From Chryseobacterium sp. (GTDB lineage: Bacteria; Bacteroidota; Bacteroidia; Flavobacteriales; Weeksellaceae), in the NCBI GenBank assembly GCA_031277615.1, contig JAITMC010000037.1:1-64000 (forward strand): a stretch of 64,000 nt of DNA, read 5' to 3'. The stretch's first letter is position 1, and every line of letters begins with the position of its first letter. The notes below the pieces were generated by a model. That model was not told where the DNA came from. It searched no databases and saw only the letters and a program-made list of their open reading frames with translations. This document shows positions 7,154-17,033 of this stretch, piece after piece. Made by a program: the position numbers and the translations under genes.

Positions 7154-7966
7154 ATGTCGTTACAACAAACAATTGAAAACATTTGGGATAATAGAGACTT
7201 ATTACAGAATGAAGACAGCCAGAAAGCCATCAGGGAAGTTATTTCTTTATTGGATTCCGGTGAACTTCGTGTTGCAGAGCCTGTAGAAAACGGCTGGAAG
7301 GTCAATGAGTGGGTGAAGAAAGCTGTAGTAATGTATTTCCCGATTCAGAAAATGGAAACGATCGAGGTAGGTCCGTTTGAATTTCATGACAAAATTCCTT
7401 TGAAGAAAAACTATGCTGAAAAAGGAGTGAGAGTTGTACCGCATGCAATTGCAAGAGAAGGATCTTTCGTGGCTTCAGGAGTAATTATGATGCCGTCTTA
7501 TGTGAATATCGGGGCTTATGTAGACTCAGGAACCATGGTGGATACCTGGGCTACCGTAGGAAGCTGCGCACAGATCGGAAAAAATGTACACTTAAGCGGT
7601 GGTGTAGGAATCGGAGGTGTATTGGAACCGCTTCAGGCTGCTCCTGTGATTATTGAAGATGACTGCTTCATCGGTTCAAGATGTATCGTTGTAGAAGGAG
7701 TTCACGTAGAAAAAGAAGCCGTTTTGGGAGCTAATGTAGTACTGACGGCATCAACAAAAATTATTGATGTAACAGGAAATGAGCCTGTAGAGATCAAAGG
7801 AAGAGTTCCTGCCCGTTCAGTAGTGATTCCTGGAAGCTATACAAAACAGTATCCTGCCGGTGAATACCAGGTTCCGTGTGCCTTGATCATCGGCCAGAGA
7901 AAAGAATCTACCGATAAAAAAACATCTCTTAACGATGCTTTAAGAGATAATAATGTAGCGGTATAA
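7154..7966 (+). CDS. dapD: 2,3,4,5-tetrahydropyridine-2,6-dicarboxylate N-succinyltransferase
   Basis: The 270-residue protein transfers the succinyl group of succinyl-CoA to tetrahydrodipicolinate in the lysine/diaminopimelate pathway, which also feeds peptidoglycan. An N-terminal helical domain (about residues 1-95) precedes a left-handed beta-helix of hexapeptide repeats (about 100-240). The repeats include GAYVDSGTMVDTWATVGSCA and GGVGIGGVLEPLQAAPV, the signature blocks of DapD. Length is normal for the family. The gene is alone, with no other dap genes nearby, and ends before an imperfect terminator. Confidence 0.95.
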   Translation: MSLQQTIENIWDNRDLLQNEDSQKAIREVISLLDSGELRVAEPVENGWKVNEWVKKAVVMYFPIQKMETIEVGPFEFHDKIPLKKNYAEKGVRVVPHAIAREGSFVASGVIMMPSYVNIGAYVDSGTMVDTWATVGSCAQIGKNVHLSGGVGIGGVLEPLQAAPVIIEDDCFIGSRCIVVEGVHVEKEAVLGANVVLTASTKIIDVTGNEPVEIKGRVPARSVVIPGSYTKQYPAGEYQVPCALIIGQRKESTDKKTSLNDALRDNNVAV

Positions 7967-8015
7967 GCTGTATTTTTTCGTAAATTTTGAAGATTAATTC
8001 TTAAAACACATATAA

Positions 8016-8060
8016 ATAACCCTGAATATCTATTTGGGGTTTATTTTATTGATACCTTTG
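8016..8060 (+). promoter_or_regulatory. dapD terminator followed by the glycosyltransferase promoter
   Basis: An imperfect stem (aaataaccct with ggggtttattt, about 8016-8049) precedes TACCTTTG (8053-8060), a TAnnTTTG match. The glycosyltransferase start follows 28 or 34 bases downstream. Confidence 0.5.
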
Positions 8061-8087
8061 GAAGGTTAAAAAAGCTTATTGAAAAAC

Positions 8088-9191
8088 ATGAACATGAAAA
8101 TTGCCTTCGATGCAAAACGTTTTTTTCATAATACGTCCGGATTGGGCAATTATTCGAGAGATCTGGTAAGAATTCTGTCTCAGTATTATCCGCAGAATGA
8201 ATACCTGCTGCTGAACAAAAACAGGTCCGAACGGGGGAAAGAAATCCTGGAGAGACCCGGTGTCCGTTTTGTGGAAACCTCAAAAGGAAAATTCTCACGT
8301 CAGCTGAAAATGGGAAAAGATGCCCAGAAGCAGGGAGCTGATATCTTTCACGGATTATCCGGGGAACTGCCTTTGAAATGGGATAAAACACCCATTAAAA
8401 AAGTCGTTACCATCCATGATCTGATCTTTATGAGATATCCTCAGTATTATTCCTTTTTCGACAGGAAAATACATCTTTGGAAGTTCAGAAAAGCAGCAGC
8501 AACCGCCGATAAGATTATTGCCATTTCAGAACAGACCAAACAGGATATCATTCACTATCTGAAAGTTCCGGAAGCAAAGATTGAAGTGATTTATCAGGGC
8601 TGTCATCAGGCATTCAAAGAACAGCAGACCGAAGAGCAGATCCTTGCGGTAAAAGAAAAATTTCTCCTTCCGCAGCGCTTCATTTTAAATGTTGGCACCA
8701 TTGAGGAAAGGAAAAACCTTCTGAACATCGTTAAAGCCATACAGGGAACAGAAATTCCGTTGGTCGTAGTGGGACGAAAAACCGGATACTATAAAAAAAT
8801 TGCAGGTTTCATCCGCAAAAATAAAATGGAAAAACAGGTTTATTTCCTTGAAGGCGTTTCTATGGATGAACTGGCAATGATCTACAAACTGGCCGATATT
8901 TTTGTTTACCCAAGCTTCTTTGAAGGCTTTGGAATCCCGGTTATTGAGGCCCTTTTTTCAAAAACCGTCACCATTACAAGCAACACCAGCTGTCTGCCTG
9001 AAGCTGGAGGAAAAGACTCCGTATATATCGATCCCGGAAATCATCTGGACCTTAAAGCCAAAATACAGTTCCTCTGGGATAATGAATCCGAACGGAAACG
9101 CCGTACAGAAAAGAGTTTTGAGTTTGTACAGCAATTTAATGACGAACCGATCGCCCGGCAATTAATGGAACTTTATAAAAAATTAAAGTAA
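8088..9191 (+). CDS. Glycosyltransferase, family 4 (GT-B fold)
   Basis: The protein has about 367 residues and starts at the ATG at 8088 (or 8094, MKIAFDAKRFF). A TTG further upstream would add three residues and is less likely. The N-terminal half has GLGNYSRDLVR and HGLSGELP. The C-terminal half has NVGTIEERKNL and the sugar-nucleotide-binding motif PSFFEGFGIPVIEAL. Family 4 enzymes transfer a sugar from a nucleotide donor with retention. Substrate is unknown. It is likely cytoplasmic and involved in surface polysaccharide or glycolipid synthesis. It stands alone between dapD and the his operon. Confidence 0.88.
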   Translation: MNMKIAFDAKRFFHNTSGLGNYSRDLVRILSQYYPQNEYLLLNKNRSERGKEILERPGVRFVETSKGKFSRQLKMGKDAQKQGADIFHGLSGELPLKWDKTPIKKVVTIHDLIFMRYPQYYSFFDRKIHLWKFRKAAATADKIIAISEQTKQDIIHYLKVPEAKIEVIYQGCHQAFKEQQTEEQILAVKEKFLLPQRFILNVGTIEERKNLLNIVKAIQGTEIPLVVVGRKTGYYKKIAGFIRKNKMEKQVYFLEGVSMDELAMIYKLADIFVYPSFFEGFGIPVIEALFSKTVTITSNTSCLPEAGGKDSVYIDPGNHLDLKAKIQFLWDNESERKRRTEKSFEFVQQFNDEPIARQLMELYKKLK

Positions 9192-9220
9192 AAAAAACAT
9201 GGCAGTTTAAAAATAAATCC

Positions 9221-9228
9221 TACATTTG
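9221..9228 (+). promoter_or_regulatory. Promoter -7 element of the his operon
   Basis: TACATTTG fits TAnnTTTG and would start transcription at about 9235, twelve bases before the leader peptide. No exact -33 TTG is seen at the usual distance. Confidence 0.6.
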
Positions 9229-9246
9229 TACCACAATTCAAAATAA

Positions 9247-9315
9247 TGAAACCGAATTTTTTAACAGTACATCATTACCACTATCATCTCTGCCCGGACG
9301 GAATTGATTGGTAAT
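9247..9315 (+). CDS. hisL: Histidine operon leader peptide
   Basis: A 22-codon frame encodes MKPNFLTVHHYHYHLCPDGI followed by Asp-Trp and a stop. Residues 9-14 are HHYHYH, so four of six consecutive codons are His. It lies between the putative promoter and a terminator hairpin and directly before hisG. This is the classical arrangement of an attenuation leader, in which ribosome stalling at His codons reports histidine shortage. It is too short to be noticed by length-based gene finding. A similar but longer His run occurs in the enterobacterial hisL. Confidence 0.88.
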
Positions 9316-9374
9316 GCCCATACGTTAAAAATCAAAATAATTAAAAACCGTCTGAGTAAATAGACGGTTTTTTT
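9296..9374 (+). terminator. Transcription attenuator of the his operon
   Basis: The terminator stem pairs aaaaaccgtct (9343-9353) with agacggttttt (9362-9372) and is followed by T residues. A competing antiterminator can form: cggacgg (9296-9302), which lies just after the leader's His codons, pairs with ccgtctg (9348-9354) with one G-U pair. This would unzip the terminator. A ribosome stalled on the His codons leaves 9296-9302 free, while one that reaches the stop codon (9313-9315) covers it. The pairing was worked out by eye. Confidence 0.82.
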
Positions 9375-9446
9375 GTTTCCTGAATTCTTCCTTTCAGAAA
9401 TTTTCAACAGATCAGTTTTTATTTGCTCAGACCCAAAAAGAATACA

Positions 9447-10304
9447 ATGAGTAAAATAAAAATTGCCGTTCAGAAAAGCGGCCGGCTCTATGAAGAATCC
9501 TTACAGCTTCTGAAAGATTGCGGCATCTTTGTTAATAATGGAAAAGATCAGCTTAAAGTCACCATAGACAATTTTCCGATGGAGATTATGTATCTCAGAA
9601 ATTCCGATATTCCACAGTATCTGGAGGATGGAGTCGTGGATATTGCCGTGGTGGGAGAAAATCTTCTGGAAGAGAAACAGAAAGATATCCGCATTGTTCA
9701 GAAGCTCGGATTTTCCAAATGCAGGGTTTCCCTTGCTGTTCCTAAAGATGTGGAAACAGACGATCCTTCATACTTCCACGGCCGGAAAATAGCCACTTCC
9801 TACCCGAATACCCTTAAAAACTATTTAGAAAAAAATGGAATCCGGTCAGAGATTCACATCATCTCGGGCTCAGTGGAAATTGCTCCGAATATAGGGCTTG
9901 CCGACGGAATCTGTGATATTGTAAGCTCTGGAAGCACCCTTTTCAAAAACGGACTAAGAGAAACCGTTACCCTCCTGAAATCAGAAGCGGTTCTTGCGCA
10001 GACAGCTAAGCTATCTCCCGAAAAAGAAAAGATCCTCCAAAAACTCCTGTTCAGGATCAAAGCCGTTTTAACAGCCAAAAACTCAAAATACATCCTGATG
10101 AATGTTCCGGATGAAAAAATAAAAGACATTGCCTCTGTGCTTCCCGTCCTGAAAAGCCCTACCGTGATTCCGCTGGCAGAAAAAGGCTGGAGCAGCATTC
10201 ATTCTGTGATAGACGAAGAAAGATTCTGGGACGTCATAGATGAACTGAAAGAAAACGGTGCCCAGGACATACTCATTATTCCAATCGATAAAATGGTGAT
10301 ATAA
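9447..10304 (+). CDS. hisG: ATP phosphoribosyltransferase (long form)
   Basis: This 285-residue enzyme condenses ATP with phosphoribosyl pyrophosphate, the first and feedback-controlled step of histidine synthesis. The start at 9447 (MSKIKIAVQKSGRLYEES) is preferred over an upstream TTG. Motifs include DGVVDIAVVGENLL and the PRPP-binding-like DIVSSGSTLFKNGLRE. The C-terminal 75 residues form the ACT-like regulatory domain of the long HisG class, so no HisZ partner is needed. It is first in the operon, and the next gene begins one base after its stop codon. Confidence 0.96.
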   Translation: MSKIKIAVQKSGRLYEESLQLLKDCGIFVNNGKDQLKVTIDNFPMEIMYLRNSDIPQYLEDGVVDIAVVGENLLEEKQKDIRIVQKLGFSKCRVSLAVPKDVETDDPSYFHGRKIATSYPNTLKNYLEKNGIRSEIHIISGSVEIAPNIGLADGICDIVSSGSTLFKNGLRETVTLLKSEAVLAQTAKLSPEKEKILQKLLFRIKAVLTAKNSKYILMNVPDEKIKDIASVLPVLKSPTVIPLAEKGWSSIHSVIDEERFWDVIDELKENGAQDILIIPIDKMVI

Positions 10305-10305
10305 G

Positions 10306-11580
10306 ATGAAAATATACAGATACCCGGAGAAAGAAACCTGGCCGGAACTTACCAGACGGCCGGTGTTGGAAAGGCAGGAAATATCAGACCTGATTGCTGA
10401 AATTTTTAAAGCCGTAGAAAAAAATGGTGATCAGGCACTGATTGAATTCAATAAAAAGTTTGATAAAGCAGTAACCGAAAATATTGCAGTAACAAAAGCT
10501 GAAATAGAAAACGCAGCCAAACAGATCAGCGAGGACTTAAAAAAAGCAATTGCCCAGGCAAAAGAAAACATTTCAATATTTCATGCCGCCCAGAAACAGG
10601 AGGCAGAAAAAATTGAAACCATGAAAGGAGTAACCTGCTGGAGGGAAAACAGAGCCATAGAAAAGGTCGGGATTTATATTCCGGGAGGAACCGCTCCTTT
10701 ATTTTCCACTGTACTGATGCTTGCCATACCTGCTAATCTGGCTGGATGCCGGGAAATTGTCCTGTGCACACCTCCTGATCGGAATGGGAACGTTAATCCT
10801 GCTATTTTATATGCCGCGCAGCTGTGTGGAATCTCAGAAATCTATAAAATAGGCGGAGCTCAGGCCATTGCAGCAATGACCCTGGGAACAGAAAGCATTC
10901 CGAAAGTATATAAAATTTTCGGCCCCGGAAATCAGTTCGTGGTAGCCGCCAAAGAATATGCCCAGCGTTACGGCATCGCAATGGATATGCCTGCCGGACC
11001 CAGTGAAGTTCTGGTGATTGCGGATCATAAGGCCGTTCCCGAATTCTGTGCTGCAGATCTGCTTTCCCAGGCGGAGCACGGCAGCGACAGTCAGGTGGTT
11101 TTTATTACAACAGATTTTAAAATCTTTAATCAAACCATGGATGCTGTAGAAAAGCAGCTTAAGAAGCTCCCCAGAAATGAAGCGGCTGCTCAGGCACTCA
11201 GCCACAGCTGTTTTATTTTAACGGAAAACCTTGAAGAAGCAGTCGAATTCAGCAATATGTACGCACCGGAACACTTAATTCTCGCTGTTGAAGATTTTGA
11301 AAAATATATTCCAGAGGTACAGAATGCAGGATCTGTTTTTCTGGGTAATTATTCCTGTGAAAGTGCTGGAGATTATGCCAGTGGAACCAATCATACATTA
11401 CCTACCAATGCCTTCGCCCGGAATTACAGTGGCGTTTCCATGGATAGTTTTGTCAAGAAGATCACATTTCAGCATCTTACGAAAAAAGGCCTCCGGAATA
11501 TCGGGAAAACAATAGAGATTATGGCAGAAGCAGAAGGACTTGCAGCTCACAAAAACGCAGTATCAATAAGATTAAAATAA
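10306..11580 (+). CDS. hisD: Histidinol dehydrogenase
   Basis: This 424-residue zinc enzyme oxidises L-histidinol to histidine in two NAD-dependent steps, which close the pathway. The family blocks are visible: YIPGGTAPLFSTVLML, GGAQAIAAMTLGT, GPGNQFVVAAKEYAQ, PAGPSEVLVIAD, LLSQAEHGSDSQVV and YAPEHLIL. The metal and base residues (Gln and His in SQAEH, His in APEH) are present. Length is normal. It sits second in the operon, one base after hisG and six bases before hisC. Confidence 0.97.
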   Translation: MKIYRYPEKETWPELTRRPVLERQEISDLIAEIFKAVEKNGDQALIEFNKKFDKAVTENIAVTKAEIENAAKQISEDLKKAIAQAKENISIFHAAQKQEAEKIETMKGVTCWRENRAIEKVGIYIPGGTAPLFSTVLMLAIPANLAGCREIVLCTPPDRNGNVNPAILYAAQLCGISEIYKIGGAQAIAAMTLGTESIPKVYKIFGPGNQFVVAAKEYAQRYGIAMDMPAGPSEVLVIADHKAVPEFCAADLLSQAEHGSDSQVVFITTDFKIFNQTMDAVEKQLKKLPRNEAAAQALSHSCFILTENLEEAVEFSNMYAPEHLILAVEDFEKYIPEVQNAGSVFLGNYSCESAGDYASGTNHTLPTNAFARNYSGVSMDSFVKKITFQHLTKKGLRNIGKTIEIMAEAEGLAAHKNAVSIRLK

Positions 11581-11585
11581 TAAAA

Positions 11586-12617
11586 ATGAAAGAATTTAAC
11601 CTCAATAATTTAGTAAGAAAAAATATTATCGGATTACAGCCTTATATCAGTTTCAGAGATCATAATGAATTCAGTGCCCCGGTATTGCTGGACGCCAATG
11701 AATGTCCGTTCGGGGAATTCAATAGATATCCCGATTCAACTCAGAAAAAACTTAAAAATAAGCTGGCTGATATTAAAAAAGTAAAACCAGAACAGATTGC
11801 AGTAGGTAATGGTAGTGATGAGCTGATCGATCTGATCATCAAAGTTTTCTGTGAACCGAAAAAAGATGCCATCCTGATGATGGATCCGTCTTTTGCCATG
11901 TACGGCTTCTATGCCACTGTAAATGAAAATACAGTTCTGAAACTTGACCTCAATGATCATTTTGAGATCATAAAAGATGAGTTTTTAGAAAAAATAAACG
12001 AAAATGAACCTAAGGTCTTCTTTTTATGTTCACCCAACAATCCCACAGGAAACAGCATAGAAGATATTGAATTTTTTGTCCGGAACTTTAATGGAATTGT
12101 CGTTATTGATGAAGCATATATTGAATTTTCAGGGCGGAAGTCCGGAATAGAACTGTTATCAGAATACCCTAACCTGATTGTTTTGCAGACCTTTTCAAAA
12201 GCCTGGGGAACAGCTGGGGCAAGGGTAGGAATAGCTTATGCTTCCGAAGAGATCATCCGCCTGATCAATACCGTTAAAGCTCCTTATAATGTCAATACCC
12301 TGAGTCAGGAACTCATTCTGAAACTTCTGAATGAAAGAAATACGCTGAAAGAAAACGTGGAAAATATCCTTCAGGAAAGAGAATGGCTGATGGATCAGTT
12401 TGAAAATATGGAATGTATTGACCGGGTGTTTCCTACGGATGCTAATTTTTTCCTGATCAGAATGAAAAACGCAGATCAGGTGTATGAAAAAATGCTTGAA
12501 GAAGAGATTCTGACCAGCAAAAGAGCACCAGCAATTCCCGGATGCATCAGAATCAATGTTGGAAGCCGTCAAGAAAACGAAAAGCTGATCAATACCCTGA
12601 AAAAAATACAGCCATGA
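11586..12617 (+). CDS. hisC: Histidinol-phosphate aminotransferase
   Basis: This 343-residue class I/II PLP-dependent aminotransferase converts imidazole-acetol phosphate to histidinol phosphate using glutamate. Key blocks are [16 protein letters not shown] near the N-terminus, [29 protein letters not shown], and the PLP-lysine motif [14 protein letters not shown]. The protein is of usual length. Its stop overlaps the hisB start (ATGA at 12614-12617), suggesting translational coupling. Confidence 0.97.
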   Translation: MKEFNLNNLVRKNIIGLQPYISFRDHNEFSAPVLLDANECPFGEFNRYPDSTQKKLKNKLADIKKVKPEQIAVGNGSDELIDLIIKVFCEPKKDAILMMDPSFAMYGFYATVNENTVLKLDLNDHFEIIKDEFLEKINENEPKVFFLCSPNNPTGNSIEDIEFFVRNFNGIVVIDEAYIEFSGRKSGIELLSEYPNLIVLQTFSKAWGTAGARVGIAYASEEIIRLINTVKAPYNVNTLSQELILKLLNERNTLKENVENILQEREWLMDQFENMECIDRVFPTDANFFLIRMKNADQVYEKMLEEEILTSKRAPAIPGCIRINVGSRQENEKLINTLKKIQP

Positions 12618-13708
12618 AAAAAGTACTTTTTATAGACCGTGACGGCACTCTGATCATCGAGCCGCCAACAGATTTTCAGGTGGATTCCCTGGATAAGCTG
12701 GAATTTTATCCCGGGGTGTTTCAGAACCTGTCCCGAATTGCCAGGGAAATGGATTATGAACTGGTGATGGTCACCAATCAGGATGGTCTGGGAACAGAAA
12801 GCTTTCCGTTTGAAGAATTTATAAAACCTCACGAAAAAATGCTGAAAGCTTTTCAGAATGAAGGAATTATTTTCAGCGATATCCACATCGACAACAGTTT
12901 TGAACATGAAAACAAACCCACCCGGAAACCGGGAACTGCTATGCTCGAAAAATACAGATATGGCCAATATGATCTGGAAAACTCCTATGTGATCGGGGAT
13001 AGGGTGACTGATATTCAATTGGCTGATAATTTAGGAGCTAAGGCGATTTTTCTTAATGAAAACTTTAATGCTAAGGCTGAACTGACGACCACAAAATGGG
13101 AAGAGATTTACCGGTTCTTAAAACAGGACTCAAGGACGGCCCGAGTCAAAAGAACAACCAATGAAACGGATATTGACATTGAAATCAACCTGAATGGAAC
13201 AGGAAGATCCGATATTTCAACAGGGCTTCACTTTTTCAATCATATGCTGGACCAGATTGCCAGACATGGCAGCCTCGATCTGAAGATTAAAGTGAACGGA
13301 GACCTTCAGGTAGATGAGCATCATACGATCGAAGACACCGGAATTGCCTTGGGAGAAGCCATTTTAAAAGCACTGGGAAACAAAAAAGGAATTGAAAGAT
13401 ATGGATTTCTGCTACCGATGGATGACTGCCTGGCCCAGGCTGCCATCGATTTCGGAGGACGGCCGTGGCTGGTCTGGGAAGCAGATTTTAAAAGGGAAAA
13501 AATCGGTGACGTGCCTACTGAAATGTTTTTTCATTTTTTTAAATCACTGACAGATTCCTCCAGATCCAACCTGAATCTTAAAGCGGAAGGAAATAATGAG
13601 CACCACAAGATTGAAGCCCTGTTCAAAGCATTTGCAAAAGCCCTTAAAATGGCTGTTAAACAATCAGATAACACGTATAACTTACCTACCACAAAAGGAA
13701 GCCTATGA
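12614..13708 (+). CDS. hisB: Bifunctional histidinol-phosphatase / imidazoleglycerol-phosphate dehydratase
   Basis: The 364-residue fusion catalyses steps 7 (dehydratase) and 9 (phosphatase). The N-terminal HAD domain (about 1-165) begins [14 protein letters not shown], with Asp 8 and Asp 10 as the nucleophile and acid. The C-terminal dehydratase domain (about 170-364) has [26 protein letters not shown] and [12 protein letters not shown], the manganese-binding His clusters. The Cys residues that bind structural zinc in the enterobacterial phosphatase loop are not seen; the matching loop reads [15 protein letters not shown]. The start at 12614 overlaps hisC by four bases. Confidence 0.96.
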   Translation: MKKVLFIDRDGTLIIEPPTDFQVDSLDKLEFYPGVFQNLSRIAREMDYELVMVTNQDGLGTESFPFEEFIKPHEKMLKAFQNEGIIFSDIHIDNSFEHENKPTRKPGTAMLEKYRYGQYDLENSYVIGDRVTDIQLADNLGAKAIFLNENFNAKAELTTTKWEEIYRFLKQDSRTARVKRTTNETDIDIEINLNGTGRSDISTGLHFFNHMLDQIARHGSLDLKIKVNGDLQVDEHHTIEDTGIALGEAILKALGNKKGIERYGFLLPMDDCLAQAAIDFGGRPWLVWEADFKREKIGDVPTEMFFHFFKSLTDSSRSNLNLKAEGNNEHHKIEALFKAFAKALKMAVKQSDNTYNLPTTKGSL

Positions 13709-14286
13709 TCGCAGTAATAAAATACAATGGCGGAAATGTCAGCTCTGTTCAGAATGCCCTGAGGCAGTTAAATACAGATTCGGTTGTCACTGATGATCCG
13801 GAACTTATCCTGAGAGCCGATAAAGTCATCTTCCCGGGCGTGGGAGAAGCATCTTCCACTATGAAAAATCTTAAAGAAAAAGGACTTGACAGCCTTATTC
13901 CTTATTTAAAACAACCCGTTCTTGGGATCTGCCTCGGCATGCAGCTGATGTGCGCTGACAATGAAGAAGGAAATAACCAGGGTCTGGGAATTTTTAATAT
14001 TCCGGTCAGGAGATTTCCTCCGAAAGACCTGGTTCCCCACATGGGCTGGAATAGCCTTTCCCATCTTAATTCACCGCTCTTCTCCGGAATTTCCGGAAAT
14101 AGCGATGTTTATTTTGTACACAGCTATTACTGCGGACTGTCGGAGTTTACAACGGCGGACTGTGAATATATTCTGCCATTCAGTGCAGCATTACAGAAAG
14201 ATAATTTTTATGCCGTCCAGTTTCACCCGGAAAAATCAGGAGCGGTGGGACGCAGGATTTTAGAAAACTTTTTAACCCTTTCATGA
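13705..14286 (+). CDS. hisH: Imidazole glycerol phosphate synthase, glutaminase subunit
   Basis: This 193-residue class I glutamine amidotransferase supplies ammonia to HisF. The nucleophile lies in GICLGMQLM (Cys 76), and the His-Glu pair in FHPEKSG near residue 174. The sequence PHMGWN (about residues 112-117) is also typical of HisH. It overlaps hisB by four bases and hisA by four bases. Its partner subunit, hisF, is two genes downstream. Confidence 0.96.
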   Translation: MIAVIKYNGGNVSSVQNALRQLNTDSVVTDDPELILRADKVIFPGVGEASSTMKNLKEKGLDSLIPYLKQPVLGICLGMQLMCADNEEGNNQGLGIFNIPVRRFPPKDLVPHMGWNSLSHLNSPLFSGISGNSDVYFVHSYYCGLSEFTTADCEYILPFSAALQKDNFYAVQFHPEKSGAVGRRILENFLTLS

Positions 14287-15008
14287 TGAAGATTATACCA
14301 GCTATTGATATTATTGACGGAAAATGTGTCCGGCTTTCAAAAGGGGATTACGATACCAAAAAGATCTATCGTGAAGATCCGGTGGAAACGGCGAAAGAAT
14401 TTGAAGATTCCGGCATCCGGTTTCTCCATCTGGTGGATCTGGATGGAGCTAAATCTAAACATATCGTCAATAGAAAAGTACTCGAAAATATTGCGAAAGA
14501 AACTTCACTGCACATTGATTTCGGAGGCGGACTGAAAACGCAGCAGGACATAGAAGCAGCTTTTGATTCGGGAGCCCGGCAGGTTACCCTCGGAAGCATT
14601 GCCGTTCAGGACCCTGAATTCAGCATTGAAATGATCCGTAAATACGGAAGTGAAAAGATCATTTTAGGAGCCGACTGTCACCACCGGAAAATAAAGATCT
14701 CCGGCTGGCAGGAAGAAAGTACTGAAGATATCATTGATTTTCTCTTGAGATACCAAAAACAGGGAATCACACAGGTGATCTGCACCGATATTGCGAAGGA
14801 CGGTATGCTTGAAGGCCCTTCGGAAGACCTTTATAAAGAGATTCTTGCAAAAACCTCATTAGAACTTATAGCAAGCGGAGGAATTTCCTGCATGGATGAT
14901 CTGTACGCTATGAAAGAAGCCGGATGTTCCGGAACGATCATCGGAAAAGCGATCTATGAAGGAAAGATAACATTAGTGGAACTTCGGAAATTTATTGAAA
15001 ATGCTTAA
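14283..15008 (+). CDS. hisA: Phosphoribosylformimino-AICAR phosphate isomerase
   Basis: This 241-residue (beta/alpha)8 enzyme isomerises ProFAR to PRFAR. The N-terminal catalytic Asp is in [18 protein letters not shown]. The second phosphate half-site reads [13 protein letters not shown] near residue 198, and the Asp in [14 protein letters not shown] is also conserved. The start can be the ATG at 14283 or the one at 14286. The gene overlaps hisH and, by eight bases, hisF. Confidence 0.96.
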   Translation: MMKIIPAIDIIDGKCVRLSKGDYDTKKIYREDPVETAKEFEDSGIRFLHLVDLDGAKSKHIVNRKVLENIAKETSLHIDFGGGLKTQQDIEAAFDSGARQVTLGSIAVQDPEFSIEMIRKYGSEKIILGADCHHRKIKISGWQEESTEDIIDFLLRYQKQGITQVICTDIAKDGMLEGPSEDLYKEILAKTSLELIASGGISCMDDLYAMKEAGCSGTIIGKAIYEGKITLVELRKFIENA

Positions 15009-15753
15009 AAAAAGAATTATTCCGTGTCTGGATATAAAAGACGGAACGACGGTAAAAGGAATCAATTTCGAAGGGCTCCGGAATGCAGGAGATCCCGTAG
15101 AACTCGCTGTAAAATATGAGCAGGAAGGAGCTGATGAATTGGTCTTCCTGGATATTACGGCTACTATTGAGAACCGAAAAACGTTTGCAGACCTGGTAAA
15201 ACAAATTGCACGGGAATTAAGTATCCCTTTCACGGTAGGAGGCGGAATTTCCTCCGTTGAGGATGTCAGAATACTTTTGGAGGCCGGAGCGGATAAAATC
15301 AGCATCAATTCTTCGGCAGTAAGAAACCCGCAGCTTATTGAGGAGCTTGCCGGAGAGTTCGGCAGCCAGTGTGTTGTCATAGCAATTGATACACGGAACG
15401 TGAATGGTCATGATCTCGTGCATATTCGCGGCGGTCGTGAAGCTACAACCCTGAATACCGTAGAATGGGCCAAAAGAACCACTTCTTTAGGGGCGGGAGA
15501 GATTCTGCTGACTTCCATGGACGGAGACGGAACGAAATCCGGATTTGATCTTAGGATTACCCGGCTTGTCTCAGAAAATGTTCAGATTCCCGTGATTGCT
15601 TCAGGCGGGGCCGGGAAAGCAGAGGATTTTGTTAAAGTCTTCCAGGAAACAAAGGCTACAGGAGCACTGGCCGCCAGTATTTTTCATTTCAATGAAGTGC
15701 CTGTTTCAGTGCTCAAGCAGGCCTTAAAATCTCAAAAAATTGCAGTACGATGA
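15001..15753 (+). CDS. hisF: Imidazole glycerol phosphate synthase, cyclase subunit
   Basis: The 250-residue barrel closes the imidazole ring and releases AICAR to purine synthesis. It begins [20 protein letters not shown], with the essential Asp 11. A second essential Asp is in [15 protein letters not shown], and the phosphate site is in [13 protein letters not shown] 15001 is preferred over an upstream TTG. It overlaps hisA by eight bases and hisIE by four. Confidence 0.97.
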   Translation: MLKKRIIPCLDIKDGTTVKGINFEGLRNAGDPVELAVKYEQEGADELVFLDITATIENRKTFADLVKQIARELSIPFTVGGGISSVEDVRILLEAGADKISINSSAVRNPQLIEELAGEFGSQCVVIAIDTRNVNGHDLVHIRGGREATTLNTVEWAKRTTSLGAGEILLTSMDGDGTKSGFDLRITRLVSENVQIPVIASGGAGKAEDFVKVFQETKATGALAASIFHFNEVPVSVLKQALKSQKIAVR

Positions 15754-16337
15754 ATATCAGTTTCAATAAAGGAAACGGGCTTGTACCCGTCGTTATTCAG
15801 GACAGCAGAACACTTCAGGTGCTTATGCTCGGTTATATGAATGAAGAAGCCCTTCAAAAAACAGAAAATGAAGGGATTGTTACTTTTTTCAGCAGATCAA
15901 AGAACAGGCTCTGGACAAAAGGTGAAACGTCCGGAAATTTTCTGAAAGTGGAAAGCATACATACAGATTGTGATCAGGACACCATACTGATTAAAACTGT
16001 CCCGGCAGGCCCGGTATGCCACACCGGAAGCTTCAGCTGTTTCGGTGGAAAAGATCCCAAAGGTTTTCTATACGAACTAGAAGCTAAAATAGCCGGTAAA
16101 ATCGATGATAAAGAAAACGGATCATATACTTATGCACTCTACCAGAGAGGAATCAATAAAATAGCTCAGAAAGTAGGTGAGGAGGCTGTAGAGCTGGTGA
16201 TTGAAGCGAAAGACAATGACCCGGATCTTTTTAAAAACGAAGCCGCTGATCTTCTGTATCACTTTTTGATTTTACTGAAAGCAAAAGGGTATAGTTTGGG
16301 GGAAATTGAAGAGGTTTTGCTGGGAAGAAACAGATAG
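15750..16337 (+). CDS. hisIE: Bifunctional phosphoribosyl-AMP cyclohydrolase / phosphoribosyl-ATP pyrophosphatase
   Basis: The 195-residue fusion catalyses steps 2 and 3 of the pathway. The HisI part (about 1-105) has [28 protein letters not shown], the metal-binding HTDCDQDT and CHTGSFSC. The HisE part (about 110-195) has [15 protein letters not shown] and [11 protein letters not shown], the acidic motifs of MazG-like pyrophosphatases. It ends the operon. No clear terminator hairpin is visible in the 90 bases after it. Confidence 0.96.
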   Translation: MNISFNKGNGLVPVVIQDSRTLQVLMLGYMNEEALQKTENEGIVTFFSRSKNRLWTKGETSGNFLKVESIHTDCDQDTILIKTVPAGPVCHTGSFSCFGGKDPKGFLYELEAKIAGKIDDKENGSYTYALYQRGINKIAQKVGEEAVELVIEAKDNDPDLFKNEAADLLYHFLILLKAKGYSLGEIEEVLLGRNR

Positions 16338-16430
16338 ATGGAGAGCTTTAATTATTTTATCGATTTACTTTTTATGAATAACTGAAAAACGGATATATTT
16401 ACAGTGCAATGATTTTAAACTAATAACCCA

Positions 16431-16973
16431 ATGCATAAATACCTTTTTACAGCTATTCTTCTTGTGCTGATAAACTCTTGTAAGAAGGCGGAAAAAATGA
16501 CCTTTAAAACAGAAAAATTAGGCAATGTCAGTTTTAAAATACCTTCATCCTTTCCACTGGTAAAAGCAAAAAGTATAGATACGGAAGTATATGATATCGT
16601 TTCAGATAAAAAAATAATAGGGAGTATTTATAGAGGAATGTATTATCAACCCTTCGTTGAGAACTATTCACTTACTGCTGAAAAGGAAATATATGATAAA
16701 GTGAGGTCACAGGAAACCAGGATTTTTTATTCCCGAAATTTTGAACAGGATTATAAAAACGGCATTTACAATGATAATTATTATTACTATGATACCATTC
16801 ATAAAAATATTGCCCAGGTTATGCTGCCCAAAAAAGGAAATAAAGGCTTAATAGGTATTTATTTCGACAGCATAGATATCCACAAAAATAAACTGGCCAT
16901 CATAAGCAATGATCTGAGTGAGAATAATAAAAAAACGTTTTTAGAGATTTTTAAAACCATCGAAGTGAAATAA
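16431..16973 (+). CDS. Putative lipoprotein, unknown function
   Basis: This 180-residue protein has a short lipoprotein signal (MHKYLFTAILLVLINSC, Cys 17), followed by KKAEK. The mature part is beta-prone and Tyr/Asn-rich, with a run NDNYYYYD near residues 116-123. No domain is recognised. It stands alone between the his operon and leftward peptidase genes. The nearby hairpin at 17034-17062 seems to serve the leftward genes. Confidence 0.65.
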   Translation: MHKYLFTAILLVLINSCKKAEKMTFKTEKLGNVSFKIPSSFPLVKAKSIDTEVYDIVSDKKIIGSIYRGMYYQPFVENYSLTAEKEIYDKVRSQETRIFYSRNFEQDYKNGIYNDNYYYYDTIHKNIAQVMLPKKGNKGLIGIYFDSIDIHKNKLAIISNDLSENNKKTFLEIFKTIEVK

Positions 16974-17033
16974 CTTGAAGAAGGCACCCAATGATGATCT
17001 ATAAGTCAATGCTTTTGAATATCTCAACAATAA

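Noticed and set aside
9221-9230. TACATTTGTA at the his promoter as a BlaI operator
   Set aside because: The decamer is largely dictated by the -7 promoter motif TAnnTTTG. Its presence at the his promoter, which has no reason to be BlaI-regulated, weakens the operator reading at 20978 too.
12542-12613. Longer N-terminus for hisB
   Set aside because: The extra residues overlap the end of hisC and lack any signal, whereas the ATG at 12614 gives the conserved HAD start [12 protein letters not shown].
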